Below, in pieces: positions 17,929 to 29,400 of a stretch of DNA of 64,000 nucleotides; position 1 is the first letter of the stretch; the number at the start of each line of letters is the position of its first letter. The position numbers and the translations under genes are program-made. The stretch covers positions 1 to 64,000 of the forward strand of contig CAYYTE010000001.1 of assembly GCA_964474685.1 (NCBI GenBank), read 5' to 3'. This DNA is from UBA1737 sp964474685 (GTDB lineage: Bacteria; Bacillota_I; Bacilli_A; ML615J-28; CAG-313). Below the pieces are notes generated by a model, which saw only the letters and a list, made by a program, of their open reading frames with translations, searched no databases and was not told the origin of the DNA.

Positions 17929-20900
17929 AAAAAGCAAAGAAACTAGCCTTATTTGGGATGCTGCTCTTCTTTACATTTGGATTGATGATGGCATTATTTC
18001 AAAATGTAAATTTTCAAGTGAAAGCAGACAGTGATCCTACGTATACTCCCGGTGGGAAAGTAAACTATACGAATACAGGCTATGAGACTTATCTTGAAAC
18101 AAAGAAAAAAGAATACGAAACAAAGTATGGTAATAAAGACTATTATCCAAGTGATACTACTCGTATTGTGGGTACCGATTATTATGGGAACGGCTATACG
18201 GACTTAGTAAATGATAAAGGTGAACAAATTTTATATTCCTTAACATCCAAAGATGAAATTTACAAAGATGTGGTGAGTAATTCAAAAACAGGTTCAATAC
18301 TTTATCAACTAGATGAAGGTACGATAACTTGGAAAGTAAATGTAAAAAAAGCAGGGTTTTATAATCTATATTTACGTTACTATACAGTGGAAGGATTTTC
18401 TTCTTCGATTGAAAGAAGTTTAACTTTAAATGGTGAAATGCCTTTTTCTGGATGTGCTTCTTACACGTTCTACCGTGTATGGGAAGATTCAGCATCTTCT
18501 TATGTAACCGATGAATTTGGGAATAAGACACTTAAAAAAGATACAAATGGAAATGATGTAAAACCAAAACAAGTAGAAAATCATACATTTCGAGAAACTT
18601 ATTTCAAAGATGATATGGGTTATATTACAGACCCTTACCAATTCTATTTTGAAGAGGGTTCAAATTATCTTTCTTTAAATGCAATTAAAGAACCAATCAT
18701 GATTGACTATCTTGAATTACAACCAGTACAAACTACATCTGATTATGCATCTTATTTAGCTGGTATTAAAGAACAACTAGGTAGTGCACAATATGACGCA
18801 GCAATGTCAATTTCAAATCAATTTACAAGAGTAGAAGCTGAAAATACTTCATCAAAATCATCTCCTACTTTATATCCTCAAACCGATCGTAGTTCTTCAA
18901 AAACAACACCATTTAGTTACAAATATACAAAACTAAATATCATTGGTGGTACCTCTTGGGCCAACTTAGGTGAATGGATTACTTGGGAATTTACAGTTCC
19001 TGAAAGTGGATTCTACAATATATCGATGCGTGCAAAACAAGCATATGTTCGTGGAATGTATTCCAGTCGTGCGGTGTATGTAGATGGTAAAATGCTCTTT
19101 AATGAATTAGGCGATACAAAATTCTCCTATTCTTCTGGTTGGCAAAACTATACGCTTGCGGGAGAAGAAGGCGATTATATGTTCTATTTTGAAAAAGGGA
19201 AGACTCATTCCATTACGATGGAAGTTACCCTTGGCCAATATGGACCTATCATTGAACGTCTTCAAGAATGCATTGATAATTTAAGCGCAATTTATAGAAG
19301 AATTATTGCTTATACAACAACGAATCCAGATACAAACCGTGATTACCAATTAACAGAAAAATTCCCTTCTTTATTCTACGGAACAGCAGAAGATGGATCG
19401 CAAAATAAATTAGGTGAAATTCAAAAGATAATAAATGAATTAGAAGATATATCCAATGACATTAAAACTATATCTGGTGGTGGATCGGATAAGACGGGTG
19501 TAATCGATAGTGTAACTGCATTACTTCAAAAGTTTGTAGATCAACCTCGTAAGATTCCCGCAAGACTTTCTACTTACAATCAAAATATTTCTTCTTTAGG
19601 AACACTTTTAAATCAATTAAGAAACTTACCTTTAGGTATTGACTATTTAGAAGTTCATACAGCGGATGTTGAATTGCCAAAAGCAAATGCAAATTTCTTC
19701 CGTGGGTTATGGGATCAAATTGCTTCCTTCTTCCTTTCTTTCTTCATCGATTATTCATCCATTGGAGAAACAACGGATTCAGGAATATCCGATGCGTCAA
19801 ATACAATTGAAGTTTGGATGAGTGCGGGTCGTGACCACGCGAATGTATTGAGAAGTTTAATTGATACAACCTTTACGAAAGAGACCGGTATAAAAGTCGA
19901 ACTGAAACTGACCGGTACGGATGTATTGTTAAAGGCGACACTTGCGGGAATCGGACCGGATGTTGCAATTAATGTCGATTCAACCTTACCTGTAAACTAT
20001 GCTTTGCGAAATGCTGTTTTAGATTTATCGCAATTTGAAGATTTCTGGGATGTAATTTATGCTATGCCAGATGGTACAGAAAAATGGAATTCGAGTTATG
20101 ACAATGTCTTCTATGCTTCCAGTCTTCGCCAATTCCAGTTTGCGACAGGCACAACCGAAGATATGTTTGATAGTTCAAAATATACTCCGGATGAGTTATC
20201 AAAGATGATTTCGGGTATTTATGCATTACCGGAAAGACAAACATTTATGATGATGTTCGTACGTGATGATATTATGGATCAATTAGGATTAACCGAAATG
20301 ATTCCAAATACATGGGATGACGTAATTGATTTGGTTGCGGAAATGCAAACACAACAATTACAATTCTATCTACCAGTAAATGAATTAGGTGCTACCGCAC
20401 TAAATCAAGTTTATGTTTCGTTACTTTATCAAAATGGTGGTTCTCTATATATTAACGATAATAAAGAATGTGGCTTAACAAGTGAAGCAGCGATGAAGTC
20501 TTTTGAGACTTGGACACGTTTCTATACGCTTTATTCTTTCCCGAAGTCAGCAAGTTTTGTAAATCGTTTCCGAACAGGTGAAATGCCAATTGGTATTGCA
20601 AGTTATGATTTCTACAACACACTTTCTATTTCTGCTCCTGAATTAAAAGGAAAATGGAGTTATCATTTAATTCCAGGTACAAAGCGTGTTGCTGAAGATG
20701 GATCAACTTATATAGATCATACATCAAGTGCTGCGGGTGCAGGTGCTGTAATATTAAAAGGCCCTGCTGAAAAAAGCGAAAAAGTAAAAAATAATTCTTG
20801 GGAATTCTTAAAGTGGTGGACAAGTGCACAAACTCAAGTACAATATGGTCGTGAATTAGAAGGTATTTTAGGTGCTGCAGGTCGTTTAACTACTGCGAAC

Positions 20901-21152
20901 GTTAAAGCTCTTCAATCCCTTGACTGGAGTGCTTCTGATTTAAATATGTTAATGAAACAATGGAGTTATACTCATGAAATGCCAAATATTGCGGGTAGTT
21001 ATATGACTGGCCGTGAAGTTGAAAATGCTTATCGTGCGGTTATTAATAATTATTACAACCCACGTGAAACATTATATGAATATGCTCAAGAAATTAATAA
21101 TGAAATTGACCGCAAACGTTCTGAATTCAAATTACCTTTGAAGGAAGATTAG
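17925..21152 (+). CDS. giant ABC solute-binding protein with N-terminal carbohydrate-binding modules
   Basis: 1075 aa. An N-terminal signal or anchor helix (about 7-30) has no lipobox cysteine. Two beta-sandwich, CBM-like modules follow (about 100-270 and 300-450, with FYNLYLRYYTVEG and FYNISMRAKQAYVRG), then a helical linker (about 450-620) and a C-terminal family 1 extracellular solute-binding domain (from about 640; IEVWMSAGRDHANVLR, GIGPDVAI). An ordinary binding protein is about 420-450 aa, so this one carries about 600 extra residues that may hold polysaccharide near the transporter. The ATG overlaps the GH20 stop (ATGA). The adjacent permeases at 21167 and 22526 are its likely partners. 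Confidence 0.8.
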   Translation: MKKAKKLALFGMLLFFTFGLMMALFQNVNFQVKADSDPTYTPGGKVNYTNTGYETYLETKKKEYETKYGNKDYYPSDTTRIVGTDYYGNGYTDLVNDKGEQILYSLTSKDEIYKDVVSNSKTGSILYQLDEGTITWKVNVKKAGFYNLYLRYYTVEGFSSSIERSLTLNGEMPFSGCASYTFYRVWEDSASSYVTDEFGNKTLKKDTNGNDVKPKQVENHTFRETYFKDDMGYITDPYQFYFEEGSNYLSLNAIKEPIMIDYLELQPVQTTSDYASYLAGIKEQLGSAQYDAAMSISNQFTRVEAENTSSKSSPTLYPQTDRSSSKTTPFSYKYTKLNIIGGTSWANLGEWITWEFTVPESGFYNISMRAKQAYVRGMYSSRAVYVDGKMLFNELGDTKFSYSSGWQNYTLAGEEGDYMFYFEKGKTHSITMEVTLGQYGPIIERLQECIDNLSAIYRRIIAYTTTNPDTNRDYQLTEKFPSLFYGTAEDGSQNKLGEIQKIINELEDISNDIKTISGGGSDKTGVIDSVTALLQKFVDQPRKIPARLSTYNQNISSLGTLLNQLRNLPLGIDYLEVHTADVELPKANANFFRGLWDQIASFFLSFFIDYSSIGETTDSGISDASNTIEVWMSAGRDHANVLRSLIDTTFTKETGIKVELKLTGTDVLLKATLAGIGPDVAINVDSTLPVNYALRNAVLDLSQFEDFWDVIYAMPDGTEKWNSSYDNVFYASSLRQFQFATGTTEDMFDSSKYTPDELSKMISGIYALPERQTFMMMFVRDDIMDQLGLTEMIPNTWDDVIDLVAEMQTQQLQFYLPVNELGATALNQVYVSLLYQNGGSLYINDNKECGLTSEAAMKSFETWTRFYTLYSFPKSASFVNRFRTGEMPIGIASYDFYNTLSISAPELKGKWSYHLIPGTKRVAEDGSTYIDHTSSAAGAGAVILKGPAEKSEKVKNNSWEFLKWWTSAQTQVQYGRELEGILGAAGRLTTANVKALQSLDWSASDLNMLMKQWSYTHEMPNIAGSYMTGREVENAYRAVINNYYNPRETLYEYAQEINNEIDRKRSEFKLPLKED

Positions 21153-21166
21153 GAGGATAGACTTAC

Positions 21167-22522
21167 ATGAAACCATTTTTATATTTAATTATAGCGATTG
21201 GAGCAATCCTTCTTACCTATTTATTTATTACTGCTTTAAATGGTGGGAAAAATAATGGAAAAAGTTTTCAAAAGAAACTTGCGGATAGAAAAGTAGCAAA
21301 AACTCAAGGAAAAACTCGTGAGCAAAAATCTTTAGAAAAACAAGCTTTAAAGAAAGCAATTGCTGAAAAGAAAGCAGAGTGGAAAAAAGAAGATATCGAG
21401 TATGATAAGCAAGTAAAATTAAATGTTGCTATGTATAAAGATCAAGTTGCGGCCGCAAAGCCTTTGCATGATGAACTCTATAAAGCATTTAAAGAAGACT
21501 CAAAAAATCCTGAAAAACTTGCTGCATATCAAGCAAATGATAAAGAGTTTGAGCGTATTGTTCAAAAACTAAGAATTGAAAAAGATCGTGCTTCCGTTCT
21601 TCGTAAAATTGAAAGATGGAGCAAAAGAGGTTCAAGACTTCGTCGTGAAATATTCGTTAAGAGACAATACTATTACTTAGTATTACCTTATACAATTTTA
21701 TTCTTAATATTTACAGTGTTACCAGTTTTAATGAGTTTATATTTCTCATTTACATATTTCAATTTACTTGAAACCCCAAGGTGGGTTGGCTGGGAAAACT
21801 ACATGCGTTTATTTGTTGATGATAAAGTATTTATTATTGCATTAAAGAATACCGCAATTCTTGCTGTTATTACAGGACCTGTTAGTTATTTAATGTCATT
21901 TGTATTCGCTTGGTTAATCAATGAATTAAGACCGTTCCTTAGAAGTTTAATGACTTTAATCTTCTATGCTCCTTCAATTTCAGGTAACGTATACCTTGTG
22001 TGGAAATTAATCTTTAGTAGTGACACATATGGTTACGCAAACGCCATACTGTTAAATCTTGGAATCATTAATGAACCAATCACTTGGTTACAAGATTCCT
22101 CCTATATCATTTGGATATTGATAGTAGTACAATTGTGGTTGTCGTTAGGTGTATCCTTCCTTGCCTTTATCGCCGGTCTTCAAGGGTGTGATAAAACACT
22201 TTATGAAGCAGGTGCTATTGACGGTATAAAAAATCGTTGGCAAGAACTTTGGTATATTACACTTCCACAAATGAAATCTCAACTTTTATTCGGTGCGGTA
22301 ATGCAAGTAACTTCTTCATTATCCGTCGCGGAAGTATCCATTCAAATTGCGGGGTTCCCGTCCGTCGAGTATGCGGGACACACCATAATTACCCATTTGC
22401 TCGACTACGGATCCATTCGTATGGAAATGGGTTACGCATCTGCGATAGCAACGATTCTATTTATCGCGATGATTCTTATTAATATGTTAATTCGGAAAAT
22501 TCTTAGAAGGGTAGGTTCATGA
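21167..22522 (+). CDS. sugar ABC transporter permease, MalF type, with charged N-terminal extension
   Basis: 451 aa. After one N-terminal membrane helix (about 3-23) comes a Lys/Glu-rich, probably coiled cytoplasmic segment to about residue 165, then six membrane helices of the MalF/UgpA type with the EAGAIDGIKNRWQELWYITLP loop that docks to the ATPase. Usual length is about 290-310 aa, so about 150 residues are extra. A GGAGG site precedes the ATG. The next permease starts 3 bp downstream. No cognate ATP-binding subunit is encoded in the visible operon, so a shared MsmX-like ATPase elsewhere is inferred. Confidence 0.9.
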   Translation: MKPFLYLIIAIGAILLTYLFITALNGGKNNGKSFQKKLADRKVAKTQGKTREQKSLEKQALKKAIAEKKAEWKKEDIEYDKQVKLNVAMYKDQVAAAKPLHDELYKAFKEDSKNPEKLAAYQANDKEFERIVQKLRIEKDRASVLRKIERWSKRGSRLRREIFVKRQYYYLVLPYTILFLIFTVLPVLMSLYFSFTYFNLLETPRWVGWENYMRLFVDDKVFIIALKNTAILAVITGPVSYLMSFVFAWLINELRPFLRSLMTLIFYAPSISGNVYLVWKLIFSSDTYGYANAILLNLGIINEPITWLQDSSYIIWILIVVQLWLSLGVSFLAFIAGLQGCDKTLYEAGAIDGIKNRWQELWYITLPQMKSQLLFGAVMQVTSSLSVAEVSIQIAGFPSVEYAGHTIITHLLDYGSIRMEMGYASAIATILFIAMILINMLIRKILRRVGS

Positions 22523-22525
22523 TCT

Positions 22526-23551
22526 ATGGCATTAGATAAAATACAAGTAGATGATCAACAGGTTCAAGGCGTAGAACTTTCCCGTGAAGAGAAGTCAAGA
22601 ATCAAACGTCAAGAAAAGAAACTTAAGAAGTTTGGCTTAAAAGATGAATCAAAGATGGGCAAAACTGAGTTATTCTTCTACAAAATGCAAAAGCGTAATC
22701 GTATACGTAAGAAAAAAAGAATGAGTAGAAGTTTAGCGGGTGATATTTGCTTATTTGTAATACTATGTTTATTTGGAGCTTTTAGTGCGTACCCATTAGT
22801 ATATTCTTTCTGTGCCGCATTCAAACCTCTAAATGAATTATTTATCTTCCCACCGAAATTATTCTTTGAACATCCTACTTTGGATAACTTTAAAGATTTA
22901 AATACAATTATGGAAAACTCGTGGGTTCCATTCTCAAGGTACTTGTTTAATACCATTTGGATTACTCTTGCGGGTACTGTAGGACACGTATTTATTGCTT
23001 CAATGGCTGCTTATCCATTAGCAAAACATACATTCCCTGGCTCAAAAGTAATCTTTGGTTTAGTAGTATATTCATTAATGTTTGCGGGGCAAGTTACCGC
23101 AACTCCTCGTTATATCATTTTCTCTTCGATTGGTCTTATTGATTCTCAATGGGCCGTCATCTTGCCCGCATTTGCTTATTCATTAGGTTTGTACCTTATG
23201 AGGCAGTTTATGGCGGATATTCCGATGGAATTAATCGAATCGGCGAAAATTGATGGAGCGAATGAGTTCCAAATTTACTGGAAGATTATTATGCCTCTAG
23301 TAAAACCGGCTTGGTTAACTTTAATCATCTTATTATTCCAACAATTATGGAATACATCGGGTGGTGAATATATCTATAGTGAACAATTAAAACCTTTAAG
23401 TTATGCATTAAATCAAATTGTTTCTGAAGGTGTAGCGAGAACCGGTACATCTGCAGCAGTTATGTTAATTATGATGGCAGTTCCAATTACGGTGTTTATT
23501 TTCTCTGAAAGCCAGATGATTGAAACAATGGCCCATTCAGGTATGAAATAG
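22526..23551 (+). CDS. sugar ABC transporter permease, MalG type
   Basis: 341 aa. About 70 charged N-terminal residues lead into six membrane helices with the ESAKIDGANEFQIYWKIIMPLVKPA coupling loop (about residues 233-257) of the MalG/UgpE type. It pairs with the MalF-type gene 3 bp upstream. The charged N-terminal extension parallels that of its partner, suggesting that the two extensions interact. Confidence 0.9.
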   Translation: MALDKIQVDDQQVQGVELSREEKSRIKRQEKKLKKFGLKDESKMGKTELFFYKMQKRNRIRKKKRMSRSLAGDICLFVILCLFGAFSAYPLVYSFCAAFKPLNELFIFPPKLFFEHPTLDNFKDLNTIMENSWVPFSRYLFNTIWITLAGTVGHVFIASMAAYPLAKHTFPGSKVIFGLVVYSLMFAGQVTATPRYIIFSSIGLIDSQWAVILPAFAYSLGLYLMRQFMADIPMELIESAKIDGANEFQIYWKIIMPLVKPAWLTLIILLFQQLWNTSGGEYIYSEQLKPLSYALNQIVSEGVARTGTSAAVMLIMMAVPITVFIFSESQMIETMAHSGMK

Positions 23552-23559
23552 GAGGAAGT

Positions 23560-25638
23560 ATGACAAGACTAAAAAAATTATTATTTTGTGCAATGATTGC
23601 TTTCATCCTAATTTTAACTCCCGCTTCAAGCAATGTAAATGCGATGAGTTACAACTATGATTACTGGAAAAATATTATTCCTTCCGCAGAAGGTATCTCC
23701 TATAATGATACCTTCTATGGTACGGATATCGTAGACGCTTTAACTGAAAAGAATAATTTAACTTTTGATGACTTACAAGATATGGCAATTTACAATCAAA
23801 AGATATTCATTTTAGATGAGAGAACAAAGTCAGATACTCAAATTCCTTTAGCAAATGGAAAGATTATTAATTATACAGGTTCTAGTAAAATATTTGTATT
23901 AAATCAAGATTTCAAATATGAGAAAGTAATTGATGAATTCTTAATATCCGATGATGTTAAGAAGAAATTAGAAGATTATTATGATTTCCATACTCCGCTT
24001 GCTGAAATTACAGAAAATCAAATTAATTCAGGTGAGTTTGTAAATTCTTATACAACAACTGTATTTACTTATAGTGGTAGTGCATTGTTTGGTACATCTG
24101 TATTTTATGATGAAGCAGCCCTTCCTTTAATCAAAGCATCTACAACAAGATGTGTTGTTTATTTAAATGGAAATAAAGTAAGTTATACACTTGGAATCAA
24201 TACAAATCAAGGTGGAACAAATAAAGAAGCAATTTTGATTGATTCAGAAGATTGTCAAAAGTATTGTAAAAATGGCAATCAATTATCCGACCTTGATGAA
24301 GTGAAAGTGGATTATTCTATAAGTTCTGCGGTAGGAAGAAGCCCTTATGTACCTTATTCAAAAGATCCAACTCGTGCTGCTGTTCGTTTAAAACAAGCAC
24401 AAGGTATTACTGTAAATGATAAAGGTATCTTTATTGCGGATACAAACAATATGAGAGTTCTTCATTTGAATTTTGATTGGGAAGTAATTAACATTTATTT
24501 AACACCGGAAGACACTACTTTCTATCAAGTATCAAGTGGCAAGAAACTTGTAGATATGAAAGATACTGCGACTCAATTCCGTCCTACAAAGATTGCGGTT
24601 GATGAACCCGGGCGTTTATATGCAATTGCGCAAGACGTTTATGCAGGTATTATTGAATACAGTAAGAATTGTACATTTAACCGTTTCTTAGGTAAGAATA
24701 CCGTAGTTGCAAATCCTTTAAAGAAGTTCTGGGCAAAGATATTTTCACAAGAACAATTATCTTCTATTGCCTTAGACTTACCACCTATGTTTACTAATAT
24801 AACAATATCCGGTAACTTTATTTATGCAACATCGTATGCTGCTGATAATGATACTACCGCATCCAACATGGTAAAAGCGATTAATACAACAGGTAAAGAT
24901 ATTATGACCAAGAATGGTTATGTAAAACCCGATGGAGACGTTGTGTTTGCAATATCATCTACAAAAGATGGTGTTGTGTTAGGTCCTTCCAACTTAATGG
25001 GTATTACTGTTAGTAAGAAAACAAATAATTTTGCTACTGTCGATAAGACTCGTGGAAGAATATTTGTTTATGATAATGAAGGAAACTTATTATATATTGC
25101 TGGTAATCAACCGGGTGGAACTTCTACCTCTGGTTCTGGTACAGGTCTTTCCAATAGTATTGTGAACCCTGTGGCAATTAGTTATTTATATCGTACATTA
25201 GAAGATGGTACTGAAGAAGAAGATATTCTTGTATTAGACCAATCTTCCAAATCATTAATGCTTTATAAAACTACTGAATTTGGAAAACTAGTTAATGAAG
25301 CCACGTATTTATATTTATGTGGAGATACAAGAGGAGCTGAAACTTATTGGCGTGAAGTCATTAAGCGTAATACGAATTACGAACTTGCTTATTTAGGTAT
25401 AGGTAAGAGTTTAAATCTTCAAGGTGAATATGAAGAAGCTATGAAGTATTTTAAACTTGCTCACTCAGGCACATATTATTCAAAAGCATTTGAAAAATAT
25501 CGTAGTCAAGTAATGAAAAAGAACTTCAGTTGGATAATGAGTGCTGTAATCGTTGTTGTAGTCGGCGCGATTGCAATTACTCAAACGAAGAAAATCGTAA
25601 AAAAACACAAACAAAAAGAACAGGAGAGTGAAGAGTAA
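23560..25638 (+). CDS. secreted NHL/beta-propeller protein with TPR and C-terminal membrane helix
   Basis: 692 aa. Signal peptide to about residue 28, then repeated propeller-like blades (such as GIFIADTNNMRVLHLN and GRIFVYDNEGNLLYIAG), a TPR-like pair (about 590-640: YWREVIKRNTNYELAYLGIG) and a membrane helix (about 655-675) ending in a Lys-rich tail. Proteins of this build occur in sugar-ABC operons of Firmicutes, where their role is not established. It sits directly between permeases and the Yip1-like gene (stop and start share a base with the next gene), so an accessory function in the importer is likely. Confidence 0.65.
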   Translation: MTRLKKLLFCAMIAFILILTPASSNVNAMSYNYDYWKNIIPSAEGISYNDTFYGTDIVDALTEKNNLTFDDLQDMAIYNQKIFILDERTKSDTQIPLANGKIINYTGSSKIFVLNQDFKYEKVIDEFLISDDVKKKLEDYYDFHTPLAEITENQINSGEFVNSYTTTVFTYSGSALFGTSVFYDEAALPLIKASTTRCVVYLNGNKVSYTLGINTNQGGTNKEAILIDSEDCQKYCKNGNQLSDLDEVKVDYSISSAVGRSPYVPYSKDPTRAAVRLKQAQGITVNDKGIFIADTNNMRVLHLNFDWEVINIYLTPEDTTFYQVSSGKKLVDMKDTATQFRPTKIAVDEPGRLYAIAQDVYAGIIEYSKNCTFNRFLGKNTVVANPLKKFWAKIFSQEQLSSIALDLPPMFTNITISGNFIYATSYAADNDTTASNMVKAINTTGKDIMTKNGYVKPDGDVVFAISSTKDGVVLGPSNLMGITVSKKTNNFATVDKTRGRIFVYDNEGNLLYIAGNQPGGTSTSGSGTGLSNSIVNPVAISYLYRTLEDGTEEEDILVLDQSSKSLMLYKTTEFGKLVNEATYLYLCGDTRGAETYWREVIKRNTNYELAYLGIGKSLNLQGEYEEAMKYFKLAHSGTYYSKAFEKYRSQVMKKNFSWIMSAVIVVVVGAIAITQTKKIVKKHKQKEQESEE

Positions 25639-26432
25639 TGGAAGAAAATAAAAATTTAACAAATGTTTCATCCGAAGCAATTGGTTCCAAAGCCTTAGGC
25701 CTTCATTCTCAAGATTTTCCTATTGACCCGAAAGTTGCAAATCACAAACCACTACCTTCTTTAATTAAGTTTGGTGTTTCTAAAAAGATTTTGAAATGGC
25801 TCGGTGTCTTTTGGCAAGAATGTTTTGTATTTCCTTGTTATATCCTGACTCACCCAATCGGTGGTTGGACAAAGTTCAAGGAAGATAAAAAAGGTAAAAT
25901 GAGTGTTGCTATATTTATCCTTGCAATGTATATTCTTATGAAGATGATTGAATATCAATATCAAGGGCAAGTTATCAATACGAATAACCCTTTAAACTTT
26001 AACAGTATTACAATCCTTATCTATGGTGCTCTTCCCGCAATTCTATTATCGGTTGCGAATTGGAGTGTTACTACTTTAATGGATGGCAAAGGAAAAATGA
26101 AAGAAATATTCATGATGATTTGTTATTCCTATTTCCCAATTATGATTTTAGGATTTATTAATATTGCACTTAGTAATATTGTAACAACGGATGAATCACA
26201 ATTTATTACGTTGATTAATATTGTGGCATGGTTCCTTACAGGTTTTATGGCTTATATGGGACTCATTGTCGTACACGAATTTGGTTTTGGTAAGACGTTA
26301 TGGTCAATTATATTAACAGCAATTGCTGCATGTATTATTTGTTTCGTTGCGTTATTACTATTTAGCTTATTTCAACAGATTTATGGCTTCTTATATTCCC
26401 TATATCGTGAAATATCGGCCCGATGGTTCTAG
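25638..26432 (+). CDS. Yip1-like multispan membrane protein
   Basis: 264 aa with about five membrane helices (near 90-110, 125-145, 165-190, 195-215 and 220-250) after a hydrophilic N-terminus. The YILTHPIGGWTKFKEDKKG entry and general layout match Yip1-family proteins in Firmicutes ABC operons. Function unknown. Start overlaps the preceding stop by one base, and the next gene's GGAGG site abuts its stop. Confidence 0.6.
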   Translation: MEENKNLTNVSSEAIGSKALGLHSQDFPIDPKVANHKPLPSLIKFGVSKKILKWLGVFWQECFVFPCYILTHPIGGWTKFKEDKKGKMSVAIFILAMYILMKMIEYQYQGQVINTNNPLNFNSITILIYGALPAILLSVANWSVTTLMDGKGKMKEIFMMICYSYFPIMILGFINIALSNIVTTDESQFITLINIVAWFLTGFMAYMGLIVVHEFGFGKTLWSIILTAIAACIICFVALLLFSLFQQIYGFLYSLYREISARWF

Positions 26433-26445
26433 GAGGTGATGAATA

Positions 26446-29400
26446 GTGAAAAGAGTTAAAACAGTTAAAGAAAAAGAAGTAAAGATTAAATCGGAAAAAA
26501 TCGTTCGTAAAAATCTTATTGGTTCATTTATTCGTCGTGCCTTATGGATTATGGTGTCGGTTGCAATTGTTCTTTGCGTAATCATATTCTTTGTTGGTGA
26601 AATGGAGAGTAGTGCAAATACAACAAAGAATCAATTCAGTAATGAATATTGGGAAAAACTTGAGGGCTTTAAAACCTATCAAGAGTATGCGAATGAAACC
26701 TTAAAATATGATATGACATCCAAAGAATATATATTACCTTATCAAAAGAATGCTACGGATGAAGAAAAAGTTCGTAGTGCAAGATACTTAGAAGAAGGTA
26801 AAAAGATTACTGCTGGATTTAATGCAAAACTAAATGAAACTCAATTATTGTACAATAAACTAATCGATGTTTTTAAAGGTACAAAAGCGGAATGGCTTTA
26901 TATTGTGTTAGGTGTAAATACTTTCACATCCTATAGTGAGACAATTGAAAAAGATGTCTTAAGTATGGGTTGTACTTTAACCGAACAACAAATTACAGCG
27001 TTAATCGCTTCAAGAAAGAATGTTTTTGAAACAATTGTAAAATCCGGTTATACGGGAAGTATTACTCATTTCCTTGAAGTTTGTATCGGAAATAGCAAAC
27101 TTGAAACAAGCAGTTATAAGAGTGCAGTTGCAAGTGGTTATAAGAAAACTATCAATGAATGGGTTCTTGAAACCGCAGGTATTGCCCTTGAAACAACAAG
27201 TGATGCTTATGCCTTGTTTACTGAAAAAGGATTTACTGGTACAGTTAATGAATTTAAAGAATATTTAAAGAATTATCAAGATGGCGATTGTATTCAAGTG
27301 ATTATGGCGGATTACGATACATTTACAATGACTGTTGTTGAAGCTGCAAGAGCGTTATATAACGATTCTGGTAGTGATACAAGAAAAGATTGTTATAAAG
27401 AAGTATCTACATATGATATTGAACTTGCGGCTGAATATGAAGAAATTATTGATTATAATTCCAAGTTAATGGAAATTCTAGAAGATATGAATCTTCCAGA
27501 ATGGAAAAGTTATTTTGCAAATACACTTCTTGGTTTTAAGAAAGTTTTAGAAAATGAATCTTATGAATTCTGGTTTAATGTAGGATTAACATCATTCAAA
27601 CTTGTAGAGAAATCTACAAAAACAGAATGGTATTCAAATCCTCAAACCGATGATGAAAATGCATCTAAATCAACAATTCAAAGTCAAAAGTCTATTCTAA
27701 ATGTATCCTTCTCAAAACTTGCATCCAAAAGTGGTACTTATGGAAGTTATGAATACAGTGTATCTCGTGTTAATATGAGTAATGATCCATTAGACCCGGA
27801 TTTCAAAGTATTTATTGATGAAGACAATTCAAGAGTTCAAGTAATTTATCATTTAGCAACAAGAGGAATTGATTATACTTATTTCCCTAAAGATATCTCT
27901 GAAGTTCGTATGAATGAAATTATTGCTCAAAGCGCAACTAGAAAAGAACAGGGTTTAACTACTCATAGTTTACTAGATAAAAAAGACAATATAGCTGCTG
28001 CAGCATACAAGAAGTTAATCAATGGTTACTATAAATTAATTACTACTGAAGATGCGCAAAATGAGTTTGGATATAACTATTACGAAATTGCGGATAAATA
28101 TGAGAATATGTCTTTACAAATTCGTAACAGTTTATATGAGTGGATGTATAACTGGTGTGGATATAATGCGGATGATTTAATGAAAGATAATCTTGAGTTT
28201 AATAATGAAACATCGGTTTCAAATCCGGATTACACAATTGCAATATCTTACACATTGACAGATTCTGGTTTGGAAGTATCTGTTCCTGGGAATGCTATTA
28301 AAGAAAATAGTGAATATCCAATCACTACGGTTGATATTCTTCCTTACTTTACAGCAACTCATCAAGGAATTGAAGGTTATACCGTTATTCCAGATGGTTC
28401 AGGTGCTATCTTAAATCATGATAACAACAAAACAAATTATGTAAAATACTCAAAACGTGTTTATACAACCGATTTAACAAAAACTACTTATGTAAAAACA
28501 AGTGATATTGAGGATTTAATGTTCCCAATGTATGCAGTTGTAAATACAGGTAATTCTTCGGGAATCCTAGTTGAAGGTTTAGAGTCTAGTGCTCAACTAG
28601 CTTTAACTGCGGATGTTTCGGGACGTATTGATAGTTACAATCAAAACTATTATACCGCATATTTACGAGAAGTTCAAAAAGTTGTCATTGGTTCTTCTTA
28701 TTATAAAAACGAATTAAATAAGTGGACGAATAGACGAATGTCATCGGATGTTGTATTAAAATACACACCGCTTCAAACGGATGAATTAAGTTATTCAGGC
28801 GTTGCTTTAAAATATCGTGATATTCTTGTAAATCGTTATGGATTAAAAAATAATGATACTACAGATACTCCGGTATTAGATATGGATATTATAGGATCCT
28901 ATTCTTACACAGAACATTTCTTAGGAATTCCTTATACTGCAAAATCACAATTAACAACGATTGACCAATTAAGTGAAATGATTGATACTTACCTTGCTAT
29001 GAATATTCAACATATTAATGCTTTCTATTTTGGTTGGCGAAATACTGCTTTGAAAGATGTGACTTTCAGTAGCATTAAAGTGAGTAGTTTAATTGGTGGC
29101 AAAAAGAAACTTATTGCCTTAACAGAAGAATACAAGAATAATGTGACGCTTTACCCTTATGTAAATTTTGGTGAAGTGAATAAATATCAAGAGAGTTTTG
29201 GTAATTTCCATTATACAACTCGTGGAGTAAGTGGAAGTTATGTTGTTCGTCAACCTTATAATTTGAATTCAAACGTTTATGATAAAACAAAACCAACAAT
29301 TCAAGTAATATCACCTCGTTACTATTTAACATTTGCAACAGAACTAAGTGAGAATTATTCAAAGACTTTAGGGTTAAATACTTTATCTGTAAATGAATTA

